Of a stretch of DNA of 64,000 bases, positions 27,654 through 35,745 are shown one piece after another. Each line of letters starts with the position of its first letter. The stretch's first letter is position 1. The notes under the pieces are model-generated. The model saw only the letters and a list, made by a program, of their open reading frames with translations. It made no database searches and was not told the origin of the DNA. The stretch is from Bradyrhizobium sp. 164. Lineage in GTDB: Bacteria; Pseudomonadota; Alphaproteobacteria; Rhizobiales; Xanthobacteraceae. The DNA lies in assembly GCF_023073715.1 (NCBI RefSeq), contig NZ_JADPKA010000018.1, positions 1-64,000 on the forward strand. Reading direction: 5' to 3'. The position numbers and the translations under genes are program-made.

Positions 27654-29195
27654 TCAATTCGCCCCCTCCCGCAACTTGAACCGCTGAATCTTCCCGGTCG
27701 CCGTCTTCGGCAGCGAATCCACCACGTCGATCCAGCGCGGATATTTCCACGGGCCGATCTTCTGCTTGACGTGCTCCTTCAGCATCTCCTGCAAGTCCGT
27801 CGTCTTCGCACCCGGACGCAGCACGACGAAGGCTTTTGGCTTCAACAGCCCTTCCGGATCGGCCTCGGGCACGACAGCGGCTTCCAGCACGGCGGGGTGT
27901 GTGATCAGTGCGCTCTCGACCTCGAAGGGGGAGACCCAGATGCCGGAGACCTTGAACATGTCGTCGGCACGGCCGCAGAAGGTATAGCGGCCGTCGGCAT
28001 CCCTGACATATTTGTCGCCGGTGCGGGTCCACGGGCCTTCAAAAGTGCGGCGGCTCTTATGGCGTTGATTCCAGTAACCCTCGCCAGCGGAGGGCGCATC
28101 GACCAGGAGCTCGCCGATCTCGCCATCGGCGACGTCCTCGCCGGCCTCGTTGACGAGCCGCACTGCATAGCCCGGCACCGGCTTGCCGGAGGAGCCGTAC
28201 TTGATGTCGCCGGGCGCGTTCGACAGGAAGATGTGGAGCAACTCGGTCGAGCCGACACCGTCAATAATGTCGACGCCGAAGCGCGCCTTCCAGCTACGAC
28301 CAACGGATTCCGGCAGCGCCTCGCCGGCCGAGGTGCAGATGCGCAACGCCTTGCCGCCGCGCTCGTTCTTCATCGACTCATCGTTGAGCATGGCCGCGAA
28401 CAGCGTCGGCACGCCGTAGAAGATCGAAGGATTGTAGCGGTTCATCAGGTCGAACATGCGTGCCGGCGTCGGCCGCTCGCTGTTCAGGATCACGCTGGCG
28501 CCGACCGACATCGGGAAGGTCAGCGCATTGCCGAGGCCATAGGCGAAGAACAGCTTTGCGGCGGACAGGCAGACGTCGCTCTCGCGGATGCCGAGCACCT
28601 GCTTGGCGTAGGTATCCGCGGTCGCCTGCAAGTTCGAATGCAGATGGCGCACGCCCTTGGGCATGCCGGTGGAGCCCGACGAATAGAGCCAGAACGCCGG
28701 CTCGTCCGGATGCGTCGCCGCCGTGGTGAACTGGTCGCTCTCGCCCGCGAGCTCCTCGGCGAGCTGCCTGTGGCCATTCTGCTTGTCGCCGGAGACCACA
28801 ACGTGCTCGAGATTGGGCATGCGGCCGACGACGTCCTTGATGACGGGATAGAGCGCCTCAGACACGAACAGCACGCGGGCGCGGCAATCGGCGAGAATGT
28901 AGGCGTATTGGTCCGCGGTCAGCAGCGTGTTGAGCGGCACCGGCACGATGCCGGCGCGGATCGCGCCGAGGAACACGATCGGGAAGTCGACCGTATCCAA
29001 CATGATCATCGCCACGCGCTCCTCGCGACGGATGCCGAGCCGGCGCAGCATGTTGGCGGCGCGGCGCGTCTGGTGCTGCAGTTCGCCATAGGTGAGCCGC
29101 GAGACGGTGTCGTCGAAGACAGGCTTGCCTCCCCTGCCCTCTTCGACGTTACGGTCGAGCAGCCAGGTCACCGCGTTGTAGGATCCCTCGCTCAC
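27654..29195 (-). CDS. bclA: Benzoate-CoA ligase
   Basis: The 513-residue acyl-adenylate enzyme activates benzoate to benzoyl-CoA, the entry step of the box pathway. The adenylation motif is LYSSGSTGMPKGVRH, with GSTELLHIFLSN, TGDKYVRDADGRYTFCGRADD (hinge) and the C-terminal catalytic Lys in KTATGKIQRFKL. Length and the N-terminal NAVTWLLDRNVEEGRGGKP agree with BclA/BadA-type ligases. The start is GTG at 29195 after GGGGAGAC. It is first on the minus strand and divergent from boxR, so it faces the regulator's control region. Confidence 0.93.
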   Translation of the reverse strand: MSEGSYNAVTWLLDRNVEEGRGGKPVFDDTVSRLTYGELQHQTRRAANMLRRLGIRREERVAMIMLDTVDFPIVFLGAIRAGIVPVPLNTLLTADQYAYILADCRARVLFVSEALYPVIKDVVGRMPNLEHVVVSGDKQNGHRQLAEELAGESDQFTTAATHPDEPAFWLYSSGSTGMPKGVRHLHSNLQATADTYAKQVLGIRESDVCLSAAKLFFAYGLGNALTFPMSVGASVILNSERPTPARMFDLMNRYNPSIFYGVPTLFAAMLNDESMKNERGGKALRICTSAGEALPESVGRSWKARFGVDIIDGVGSTELLHIFLSNAPGDIKYGSSGKPVPGYAVRLVNEAGEDVADGEIGELLVDAPSAGEGYWNQRHKSRRTFEGPWTRTGDKYVRDADGRYTFCGRADDMFKVSGIWVSPFEVESALITHPAVLEAAVVPEADPEGLLKPKAFVVLRPGAKTTDLQEMLKEHVKQKIGPWKYPRWIDVVDSLPKTATGKIQRFKLREGAN

Positions 29196-29315
29196 GGACG
29201 TCTCCCCAATTTAGAATTATAATTCATAGAAAGACACTGTGGCGGCTTGCTGTCAATGCCAGCAGGCATTATGTTTCATTAAAATGCGCCGCAGGACATC
29301 CGCTAAAGAAGACTC
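29196..29315. promoter_or_regulatory. Divergent bclA/boxR control region
   Basis: This 120-base space holds a perfect inverted repeat AATGCC-AGCA-GGCATT at 29255-29270, which overlaps a TTGACA on the minus strand (29251-29256). It also has a perfect palindrome GAATTATAATTC at 29214-29225 that contains TATAAT on the minus strand near bclA. The CATTAAAATGCG tract beyond 29276 is a weak TGCA-like site. BoxR is the likely occupant. Confidence 0.55.
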
Positions 29316-30224
29316 ATGATCGAAAGTCCCGACGCCGAATCCCGATTTCTCGAACAGCTCGGCCAGCGCGTGCGCACCATGCGCGCGCTGCGCGGCATGT
29401 CGCGCAAAGTGCTCGCCAAAGTATCAGGGATTTCGGAGCGCTACATCGCGCAACTCGAGAGCGGCAAGGGCAATGTCTCGATCGTGCTGCTCCGACGCGT
29501 CTCCGACGCGATGGGTGCACATCTCGAAGACCTGCTTCCTAGCGCCGATCCAACGCCAGACTGGCAGATGTTCCGCGATCTCCTGCGCAAGGCGACACCG
29601 GCGCAGATTGCACAGGCCAAGGATCTGCTCGCCGGCGGCAGCGCGTCTGCACCGCGGCGCGCGCCGTTCTGCGGCATTGCGCTGATCGGCCTACGCGGCG
29701 CCGGCAAATCCACACTTGGTCGGATGCTGGCGAAGAAGATCGGCTGGAGTTTTGTCGAGCTCAACAAGGAGGTCGAGCAGCAGAACGGGCTCTCGGTCGC
29801 CGAGATCATTGCGCTGTACGGCCAGGAAGGCTTTCGCCGCATGGAGCAGGCGGCGCTGCAGCAGCTGCTCGCGCGCAACGAGCTGATGGTGCTGGCGACC
29901 GGCGGCGGCATCGTCTCCGAGCCCCTGACCTTCGACCAGATCCTGTCGTCGTTCTATACGATCTGGCTGAAGGCCGAGCCGGAGGAGCACATGGCCCGCG
30001 TCCGCCGCCAGGGCGATCTGCGTCCGATGGCGGACGATCGCTCGGCGATGGCCGAGCTGCGCAACATCCTGCTCAGCCGCGAACCGCTGTATTCGCGCGC
30101 CACCGCGGTGGTGGACACCGCGGGCCTGTCCGTCGATGCCGCGGCCGCACGGCTGATCGACGCGGTCCGCCCGGTGCTGCAGAACGAAGCGCGCAGCTTC
30201 GGCCTGCGCAGCCTCGCGCTGTAG
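29316..30224 (+). CDS. boxR: Benzoyl-CoA-responsive repressor BoxR
   Basis: The 302-residue protein has the BoxR/BzdR layout: an XRE-type helix-turn-helix (about 14-72, RKVLAKVSGISERYIAQLESG), a linker, and a shikimate-kinase-like domain from about 118 with Walker A GLRGAGKS (125-132). In this family the C-terminal domain binds benzoyl-CoA and releases DNA. It faces bclA divergently and is followed by a globin gene. Its targets probably include the boxC and livH sites described here. Confidence 0.93.
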   Translation: MIESPDAESRFLEQLGQRVRTMRALRGMSRKVLAKVSGISERYIAQLESGKGNVSIVLLRRVSDAMGAHLEDLLPSADPTPDWQMFRDLLRKATPAQIAQAKDLLAGGSASAPRRAPFCGIALIGLRGAGKSTLGRMLAKKIGWSFVELNKEVEQQNGLSVAEIIALYGQEGFRRMEQAALQQLLARNELMVLATGGGIVSEPLTFDQILSSFYTIWLKAEPEEHMARVRRQGDLRPMADDRSAMAELRNILLSREPLYSRATAVVDTAGLSVDAAAARLIDAVRPVLQNEARSFGLRSLAL

Positions 30225-30293
30225 AATCCCTTCCTCGCTGCATCTACACCCTCCAATTTCACTATATCCCAGCCCAACAGCAAGCGAAGACCG

Positions 30294-30689
30294 ATGACCG
30301 ATAGCGACGTCGCAATCTCCATGTTCGAGCGGATCGGCGGCAGTGCCACGATCGAGCGGCTGGTCGATCGCTTCTACGAGCGCATGGACACGCTGCCGGA
30401 AGCGAAAGTCATCCGCGCGATGCATGCGGCCGACCTCGGTCTGATCAGGGACGTGCTGAAGCGCTATCTGACCGAATGGACCGGCGGCCCGCGGCTCTAC
30501 TCCGTCGAGAAAGGCCATCCGCGGCTGCGCCAGCGCCACATCGGCTTTGCGATCGGTGATGCCGAGCGCGACGCATGGATGGCCTGCATGCGCGGCGCGC
30601 TGGAGGAGACGGTCAGTGACACGAACGCGCGGCAGGACCTCGCCAAGGCGCTGTCCGGTCTCGCCGACTGGATGCGCAACCGGAATTGA
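30294..30689 (+). CDS. Group II truncated haemoglobin
   Basis: The 131-residue globin has the 2/2 fold pattern: Tyr28 (B10) in VDRFYERM, the proximal His82 (F8) in RLRQRHIGFAIG, and Trp95 (G8) in DAWMACM. The residues LYSVEKGHPRLRQRH are characteristic of group II. It lies 69 bases after boxR on the same strand. It could bind or supply O2 near the oxygen-dependent BoxB step, or detoxify NO. The link to BoxB is inference from position. Confidence 0.88.
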   Translation: MTDSDVAISMFERIGGSATIERLVDRFYERMDTLPEAKVIRAMHAADLGLIRDVLKRYLTEWTGGPRLYSVEKGHPRLRQRHIGFAIGDAERDAWMACMRGALEETVSDTNARQDLAKALSGLADWMRNRN

Positions 30690-30740
30690 TCGGGCGTGGT
30701 GCTGCCGACCTTTAGCCCGCCCACACGAGCTGCGACGCGG

Positions 30741-31073
30741 CTAGACCGACCAGTAATGCGGATGCGGGTAGGACCGCGAGCGGTCGCCCCAGTCGAACGC
30801 ATCGTCGTCGAACTCGCATGGGCCGCTGCTGAGCTCGTCCAGCGTCAACTCGGTCTGGAACGCCTGCCGGCTTGGATCGTATTTCAGCGCGCTCCACTGG
30901 AGAGGGTAATGGTGACGGGTGCCGAGCAGCCCGCCAGTCTTGATCACGGCATAGGCGACCATTCCGCTCATCTTGTCCAGCATCAGTCGCTCGATCGTGC
31001 CGAGCTTCGTCCCGTCGCGTCCGTACACGGCGACGTGCTCCACGCGATCGCTGGGAACCATGGTATGGTGCAT
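30741..31073 (-). CDS. PRC-barrel domain protein
   Basis: The 110-residue protein has a PRC-barrel-like N-terminal half, with VEHVAVYGRDGTKLGTIERLMLDKMSGMVAYAVI followed by the GGLLGTRHHYPLQWSAL part, and an acidic, His/Tyr-rich tail (DDDAFDWGDRSRSYPHPHYW). Such proteins are linked to stress and RNA or envelope functions, without a fixed role. GGGAGGACGCC precedes the start. It is downstream of the IclR gene on the same strand but separated by 67 bases. Confidence 0.78.
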   Translation of the reverse strand: MHHTMVPSDRVEHVAVYGRDGTKLGTIERLMLDKMSGMVAYAVIKTGGLLGTRHHYPLQWSALKYDPSRQAFQTELTLDELSSGPCEFDDDAFDWGDRSRSYPHPHYWSV

Positions 31074-31140
31074 GGCGTCCTCCCTGTTCTCTTGTGCTTG
31101 CCCTCATTATAGCACCGGTTTCGAGGCGACGGGAATGCAG

Positions 31141-31926
31141 CTACAGAAGCTGCGAGCGCACCAATTCCGCGCCCTCGCGCAACAGCGGCAGGAAACGGTC
31201 GAGCAGCTCCTGTGCCGGCACGCGGTCGACGTGAGCCCCCATGTTGATGGCGGCGACGATCACGCCGTCATAGCGCCGGACGGGAACCGAGATCGAGCGG
31301 AAATGCGGCTCCGCCTCGCGGTCGACCAGTGAATAGCCCTGCGCGCGGTCGGCAGTGATGCGCGCTAGCAGCGCTTTTGAATCAACCTCCGTCTGCGGCG
31401 TCAGCGCCTCGCGCTTCATGGTCTTCAGTCGCGCTGCAAGATCGGCGTCATCGAACTGGCCGAGCATTGCGCGACCGACAGAGGTGCAGAAGGCCGGAAG
31501 GCGGTAGCCGATCTCGAGACCGCCGGAGAAAACGCGCGCAGGGCTTCCGCGCGCGATGAATACGACGTCATCGCCATCGAGCACCGCGAGCGACGAGATC
31601 TCCTGCGCGGCGGTCGCGATGCGATCAAGGACCGGCTGAAGGACCACGACGAGCTGGTTCGAGCGCAGATAGGACGCTGCCAGCGTCAGCACATGAGGCG
31701 TCAGCGAGAACAGCTTTCCGTCACCGGAAGCGAAGCCGCCGCGCTGAAGCGTGAACAGCATGCGCCGCGCGGTGGCGCGGGGCAGATCGGCGGCGCGGGC
31801 AAGATCGCTCAGCGTCATCGGGCCGGCTGTAGTGCCGAAGCACTGGAGCAGCCGTAAACCGCGATCAAGGCTCTCGACGAAATCCGTCGCGCGCTCCTCG
31901 CTCTCGCTCCGCTTTACCTTGGGCAT
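31141..31926 (-). CDS. IclR-family regulator of the Rieske/GS cassette
   Basis: I start at 31926 (MPKVKRSESEERATDF, 261 residues), which gives the usual IclR layout; in-frame starts exist as far up as 32082. The N-terminal winged helix (about 15-75) reads FVESLDRGLRLLQCFGTTAGPMTLSDLARAADLPRATARRMLFTLQRGGF, and the GAF-like effector domain (about 90-255) includes ISSLAVLDGDDVVFIARG and VGRAMLGQFDD. IclR proteins of the PcaU/PobR branch govern aromatic genes. It is divergent from the Rieske gene, with an inverted repeat between. Confidence 0.85.
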   Translation of the reverse strand: MPKVKRSESEERATDFVESLDRGLRLLQCFGTTAGPMTLSDLARAADLPRATARRMLFTLQRGGFASGDGKLFSLTPHVLTLAASYLRSNQLVVVLQPVLDRIATAAQEISSLAVLDGDDVVFIARGSPARVFSGGLEIGYRLPAFCTSVGRAMLGQFDDADLAARLKTMKREALTPQTEVDSKALLARITADRAQGYSLVDREAEPHFRSISVPVRRYDGVIVAAINMGAHVDRVPAQELLDRFLPLLREGAELVRSQLL

Positions 31927-31981
31927 GGCTTCAGATGATCCTGCAAAATAGTGCTTGCTGCCGCGCCAAGGCATGTCATAA

Positions 31982-32006
31982 TTCGCCCATTCGTTCAATA
32001 GGCGAA
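31982..32006. promoter_or_regulatory. Putative IclR operator
   Basis: TTCGCC and GGCGAA form a perfect inverted repeat with a 13-base spacer, and a smaller pair TTCG/CGAA lies inside it. It sits between the IclR gene and the Rieske oxygenase gene, 30 bases before the latter. The occupant is inferred. Confidence 0.55.
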
Positions 32007-32035
32007 CAAACTCCCTGCACAAGGATGTACGCGCC

Positions 32036-33394
32036 ATGATGAGCCAGGAGCAGAACGACCTGATCACCCGCACCGGGCCCAAGGACCCCTGCGGCAGACT
32101 GATGCGGAGTTACTGGCAGCCGGCGGCGCTGGTGGACGAGCTAGAGGGTGCGCGGCCGATCCGTCCCGTAAAACTGCTCGGCGAGAGCCTGGTGCTGTTT
32201 CGCGACGAGACCGGACGGTACGGCCTGATCGACCGCCATTGCGCGCATCGCGGCGCCGACCTCGCCTTTGGTCGGCTCGAACATAGCGGCCTGCGCTGCG
32301 CCTTCCATGGCTGGCTGTTCGACGCCACCGGCCAGTGCATCGAGACGCCGGCCGAGCCGAAGGATTCCAAGCTCTGTCAGAACATTCGCCAGCGCTCTTA
32401 TCCCGTCGTCGAGAAGAGCGGCATCCTCTGGGCTTATCTCGGCGAAGGTGCGCCGCCGGCCTTCCCGGAGCTCGACTGCTTTGTTGCGCCCGGCACGCAC
32501 ACGTTCGCCTTCAAGGGCCACATGGCCTGCAACTGGCTCCAGGCGCTGGAGGTCGGCATCGATCCCGCGCACGCCTCCTATCTGCACCGCTTCTTCGAGG
32601 ACGAGGACACCTCGACCGCCTACGGCAAGCAATTCCGCGGTGCCTCCGCCGGCTCTGACTTGCCGATGACGAAGATCCTGCGCGAATACGACCGTCCAAT
32701 CATCAATGTCGAGCATACCGAATACGGCCTCAGGCTGATCGCGCTGCGCGAGATCGACGAGGAGCGCACCCATGTGCGCGTCACCAATCAGCTCTTCCCA
32801 CACGGCTTCGTCATCCCCATGAGCACGGAGATGACGATCACGCAGTGGCACGTGCCGCTCGATGACGAGAACTGCTATTGGTACGCGATCTTCACCAGCT
32901 ACACGAACCCGGTGGACAAGGCGAAGATGCGCGAGCAGCGGCTCGAGCTCTATGAGTTGCCCGACTACAAATCGCGCAAGAACCGCAGCAACGATTACGG
33001 CTTCGATCCGCACGAACAGCAGACCGCGACCTACACCGGCATGGGCACCGACATCAACGTCCACGACCAGTGGGCGGTGGAATCGATGGGCGCGATCCAG
33101 GACCGCACCAAGGAGCATCTCGGTCAGAGCGACAAGGCGATCGTGCAATATCGCCGCCTGCTGCGGCAGGAGATCGAGAAGGTGTCGGGCGGCGAGAAGC
33201 CGATGCTGTTCCTGGACGAGGCCAACGCGCGCAGCATCCAGGGACCGGCGACCATGGACGGCATTGGTCCGACGCGGGGCTGGGAGACCTACTGGATGGA
33301 GGTCGACGTCAAGCGCCGCCGCGACGCGCCATGGACCGCGCCGGTGCCGAAGGACATCGCCGACAACGTGCACCGGCTGACGGCGGCGGAGTAG
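32036..33394 (+). CDS. Rieske non-haem iron aromatic oxygenase (phthalate-dioxygenase-like)
   Basis: The 452-residue oxygenase has an N-terminal Rieske [2Fe-2S] domain: CAHRGADLAFG and CAFHGWLF supply CxH and CxxH. The catalytic domain has the mononuclear iron helix GIDPAHASYLHRFFEDED, with two His of the 2-His-1-carboxylate triad. Overall it resembles the single-subunit phthalate 4,5-dioxygenase or vanillate-demethylase group. No reductase gene is adjacent. The neighbours are an IclR regulator and a GS-like enzyme, which suggests that the substrate is first joined to glutamate, or that the products carry nitrogen. The substrate is unknown. Confidence 0.86.
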   Translation: MMSQEQNDLITRTGPKDPCGRLMRSYWQPAALVDELEGARPIRPVKLLGESLVLFRDETGRYGLIDRHCAHRGADLAFGRLEHSGLRCAFHGWLFDATGQCIETPAEPKDSKLCQNIRQRSYPVVEKSGILWAYLGEGAPPAFPELDCFVAPGTHTFAFKGHMACNWLQALEVGIDPAHASYLHRFFEDEDTSTAYGKQFRGASAGSDLPMTKILREYDRPIINVEHTEYGLRLIALREIDEERTHVRVTNQLFPHGFVIPMSTEMTITQWHVPLDDENCYWYAIFTSYTNPVDKAKMREQRLELYELPDYKSRKNRSNDYGFDPHEQQTATYTGMGTDINVHDQWAVESMGAIQDRTKEHLGQSDKAIVQYRRLLRQEIEKVSGGEKPMLFLDEANARSIQGPATMDGIGPTRGWETYWMEVDVKRRRDAPWTAPVPKDIADNVHRLTAAE

Positions 33395-33417
33395 CGCGGA
33401 ATGCAGGGCCCTCCTTC

Positions 33418-33495
33418 GTCATTGCGAGCGCAGCGAAGCAATCCAGACTGCCTCTCCGGAAAGACCCTGGATTGCTTCGCTGCGCTCGCAATGAC
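33418..33495. repeat. Palindromic element, family B copy 1
   Basis: CATTGCGAGCGCAGCGAAGC and GCTTCGCTGCGCTCGCAATG are exact arms around a short loop. Copies are at 35641-35711 and 50278-50355. It lies between the Rieske and GS-like genes. Confidence 0.75.
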
Positions 33496-33543
33496 AGGGT
33501 ATGTTGCAGCGGCCTCGCGCCTTACGGCTTCAGGAGTAGCAAA

Positions 33544-34989
33544 GTGACTTTCGTCGCGCGCCATGCGCTGTGGTCGGATGAGCAGAGGGACGCGGCGGCG
33601 CGCATGCGCCGCATCGTCGAGGAAAAGAACCTCGAGATCATCCGCCTCGCCTTCCCGGACCAGCACGGCATCTTGCGGGGAAAGACCATCATCGCCGCTG
33701 AAGCTCTCGCCTCGCTGGAGAGCGGCTGCTCCATCACCACGACGATGCTTGCCAAGGACACCTCGCATCGCACGGTGTTTCCGGTGTTCACCTCCGGCGG
33801 CGGCTTCGGCATGAAGGAGATGGAGGGCGCAGCCGACGTGCTGATGGTCGCCGATCCCAGCACTTTTCGCGTGCTGCCGTGGGCGCCCGCCACAGGCTGG
33901 GTGCTGTGCGATCTCTATTTCAACGATGGCCGCGCCGTGCCGTTCGCAACGCGGGCGCTGTATCGCAAGGTTCTCGATGACCTCGCAAGCCGCGGCCATG
34001 ATTTCGTCGCCGGGCTCGAGGTCGAATTCCACGTCTTCAAGCTCGACGACGCGCATATGCGGCCCGAGGACGCCGGCCAGCCCGGCACGCCGCCCTCGGT
34101 CAGCCTGCTCAGCCACGGCTATCAATATCTCACCGAGCAGCGCTTCGACCAGATGGAACCGGTGCTGGAGATTTTGCGGCGTGACATCGTCGCGCTCGGC
34201 TTGCCCTTGCGCTCGGTCGAGGTCGAGTTCGGCCCCAGCCAGTGTGAGTTCACCTTCGCGCCGAAGAAGGGGCTGGAGCCCGCCGACAACATGGTGCTGT
34301 TCCGCTCTGCCATAAAGCAGATCGCGCGCCGGCATGGCTATCACGCCACCTTCATGTGCCGGCCGAAACTGCCGAACGTGTTCGCGAGCGGCTGGCACTT
34401 GCACCAATCGATCGTCTCGCGCGGAAATGGCGAGAACCTGTTCATGGCCAAGGAAACGGCAAAGGACAGCGAGCCGCTCAGCGCGTTCGGCCAGGCGTAC
34501 CTCGCCGGCCTGCTCGACCACGCCCGCGCCTCCACCGTGTTCACCACGCCGACCATCAACGGTTACAAGCGCTACCGCTCCTATTCGCTGGCACCGGACC
34601 GCGCGATCTGGGGCCGCGACAATCGCGGCGTGATGATCCGCGTGCTCGGCACGCCCGGCGATGCTGCGACGCGCCTGGAGAATCGCATCGGCGAGCCCGC
34701 CGCCAATCCCTATCTCTACATGGCCTCACAGATTCTCTCCGGCCTCGACGGTGTCGACCGCAAGCTCGATCCAGGCCCGTCGGCGGACACACCCTACGAG
34801 ACCAAGGCGCCGCTCTTGCCGAAATCGCTGCGCGACGCCGTCGCTGCGCTGAAGGACGATCCGTTCTTCCGCGAAAAGCTTGGGCCTGAGTTCGCCGACT
34901 ATTACACCCACATCAAGAACGCCGAGATCGATCGCTTCCTGTCTGAGGTAACCGACTGGGAGCACCGCGAATATTTCGAGATGTTTTAA
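33544..34989 (+). CDS. Glutamine synthetase-like gamma-glutamyl ligase
   Basis: The GTG at 33544 follows AGGAG by seven bases and gives 481 residues. The ATP-dependent ligase carries the GS active-site set: GLEVEFHVF, SQCEFTF, GWHLHQSI (His), NGYKRYR, RGVMIRVLG and ENRIGEPAANPYLY. The N-terminal domain (about 15-110) is of GlnA type. It belongs with GlnT/PuuA-like ligases that join glutamate to an amine, rather than with the main GlnA, which would normally end in an adenylylation-site Tyr loop. Together with the Rieske gene it recalls gamma-glutamylanilide systems, in which a GS-like ligase feeds an aromatic oxygenase. The real amine is unknown. Confidence 0.85.
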   Translation: MTFVARHALWSDEQRDAAARMRRIVEEKNLEIIRLAFPDQHGILRGKTIIAAEALASLESGCSITTTMLAKDTSHRTVFPVFTSGGGFGMKEMEGAADVLMVADPSTFRVLPWAPATGWVLCDLYFNDGRAVPFATRALYRKVLDDLASRGHDFVAGLEVEFHVFKLDDAHMRPEDAGQPGTPPSVSLLSHGYQYLTEQRFDQMEPVLEILRRDIVALGLPLRSVEVEFGPSQCEFTFAPKKGLEPADNMVLFRSAIKQIARRHGYHATFMCRPKLPNVFASGWHLHQSIVSRGNGENLFMAKETAKDSEPLSAFGQAYLAGLLDHARASTVFTTPTINGYKRYRSYSLAPDRAIWGRDNRGVMIRVLGTPGDAATRLENRIGEPAANPYLYMASQILSGLDGVDRKLDPGPSADTPYETKAPLLPKSLRDAVAALKDDPFFREKLGPEFADYYTHIKNAEIDRFLSEVTDWEHREYFEMF

Positions 34990-35001
34990 TCGAGGAGCTC
35001 A

Positions 35002-35016
35002 CGCCTCCGTGAGGCG
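35002..35016. terminator. Short hairpin after the GS-like gene
   Basis: CGCCTC-CGT-GAGGCG is a perfect 6-bp stem with a 3-base loop 12 bases after the stop. There is no T-run, so termination is only a possibility. Confidence 0.3.
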
Positions 35017-35140
35017 ACTTCGTCCCACCTGTTCCGACGACATCTGACTGCCATCCGACGAAGCCATTTTCCCCATCCCTCGAAAACCGGCGGAAAGACG
35101 CCGGGTCTAGATTAGCCGTGATGAACAACGGAGTTCGATC

Positions 35141-35227
35141 ATGTGGGACCAATTATTCAGCCTGATCTATCACCTCTCCTGCCGGACCACGCTGATTGAG
35201 ATCGGGACGCATCGGCTAGCGCGTTAA
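35141..35227 (+). CDS. Possible 28-residue micro-ORF
   Basis: An ATG after CGGAG (seven bases apart) opens a 28-codon frame (MWDQLFSLIYHL..) that ends in TAA at 35227. It could be a leader or a small protein, but nothing in it is recognised and chance is likely. Confidence 0.25.
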   Translation: MWDQLFSLIYHLSCRTTLIEIGTHRLAR

Positions 35228-35278
35228 CTTCCCTATCGGACCGAATAGGTAACACGCATTGGCCAAATGGGCACTTAC

Positions 35279-35620
35279 ATGCGCAAGCTGATTCTGATCG
35301 CGGCCCTGTTGCTGGTTGCAACAGAAGCCTTTGCTGCTGGCCCGCGAAGCCTGAGCCTCGCCGCAACCGATGCGAGCCAGGCCGAGCAGCCCGCCGCGAC
35401 GGCCGCGCCGCAGTCGACCCAGGCCCCGGCAGGGCCCGCGGCCGTTCAGGCCACAACGACGACGCCCACGCCGCCACCTGCTGCAACCGCCGCAACGGCC
35501 GCGCAGTCGACTGCCACGCCCGCGAGCAGCACGACCGGCAGCAGCAAGGCGAAGCGACGCCAGCCCTCCGTCGAAGCGCGCGTGATCCGCGAACTGCATC
35601 GCCACGGGATTTATTGGTGA
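35279..35620 (+). CDS. Secreted low-complexity protein with a conserved-looking tail
   Basis: From MRKLILIAALLLVATEAFAAG (113 residues) it has a clear signal peptide (cleaved after about residue 19), an Ala/Thr/Pro/Gln-rich disordered middle (about 25-90), and a basic C-terminus around SVEARVIRELHRHGIYW that looks more constrained. I recognise no domain. An alternative start is at 35267, four codons upstream. The disordered middle fits a periplasmic linker or envelope protein. Confidence 0.6.
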   Translation: MRKLILIAALLLVATEAFAAGPRSLSLAATDASQAEQPAATAAPQSTQAPAGPAAVQATTTTPTPPPAATAATAAQSTATPASSTTGSSKAKRRQPSVEARVIRELHRHGIYW

Positions 35621-35640
35621 GGGCAAGCTCTCACGACCGC

Positions 35641-35711
35641 CATTGCCAGCGAAGCGAAGCAATCCAGACTGCCGCCGAGGATCCTGGATTGCTCGCTGCG
35701 CTCGCAAGGGC
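35641..35711. repeat. Palindromic element, family B copy 2 (diverged)
   Basis: This degenerate copy of the 33418-33495 element has GAAGCGAAGCAATCCAG and CTGGATTGCTCGCTGCGC arms. It lies between the small secreted protein and livF, in a convergent space. Confidence 0.65.
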
Positions 35712-35745
35712 GAAGTTGGGGCGGACGTCGCGCTCCTTAGGGGCC

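Noticed and set aside
32016..32029. TGCA-N6-TGTA just before the Rieske oxygenase gene as a further BoxR site
   Set aside because: It has only one intact TGCA and overlaps the likely ribosome-binding site (AAGGA); it is probably chance.
33544..34989. Main assimilatory glutamine synthetase (GlnA)
   Set aside because: The sequence is of the GlnT/PuuA-like branch and lies with a Rieske oxygenase and an IclR gene, not with glnB.
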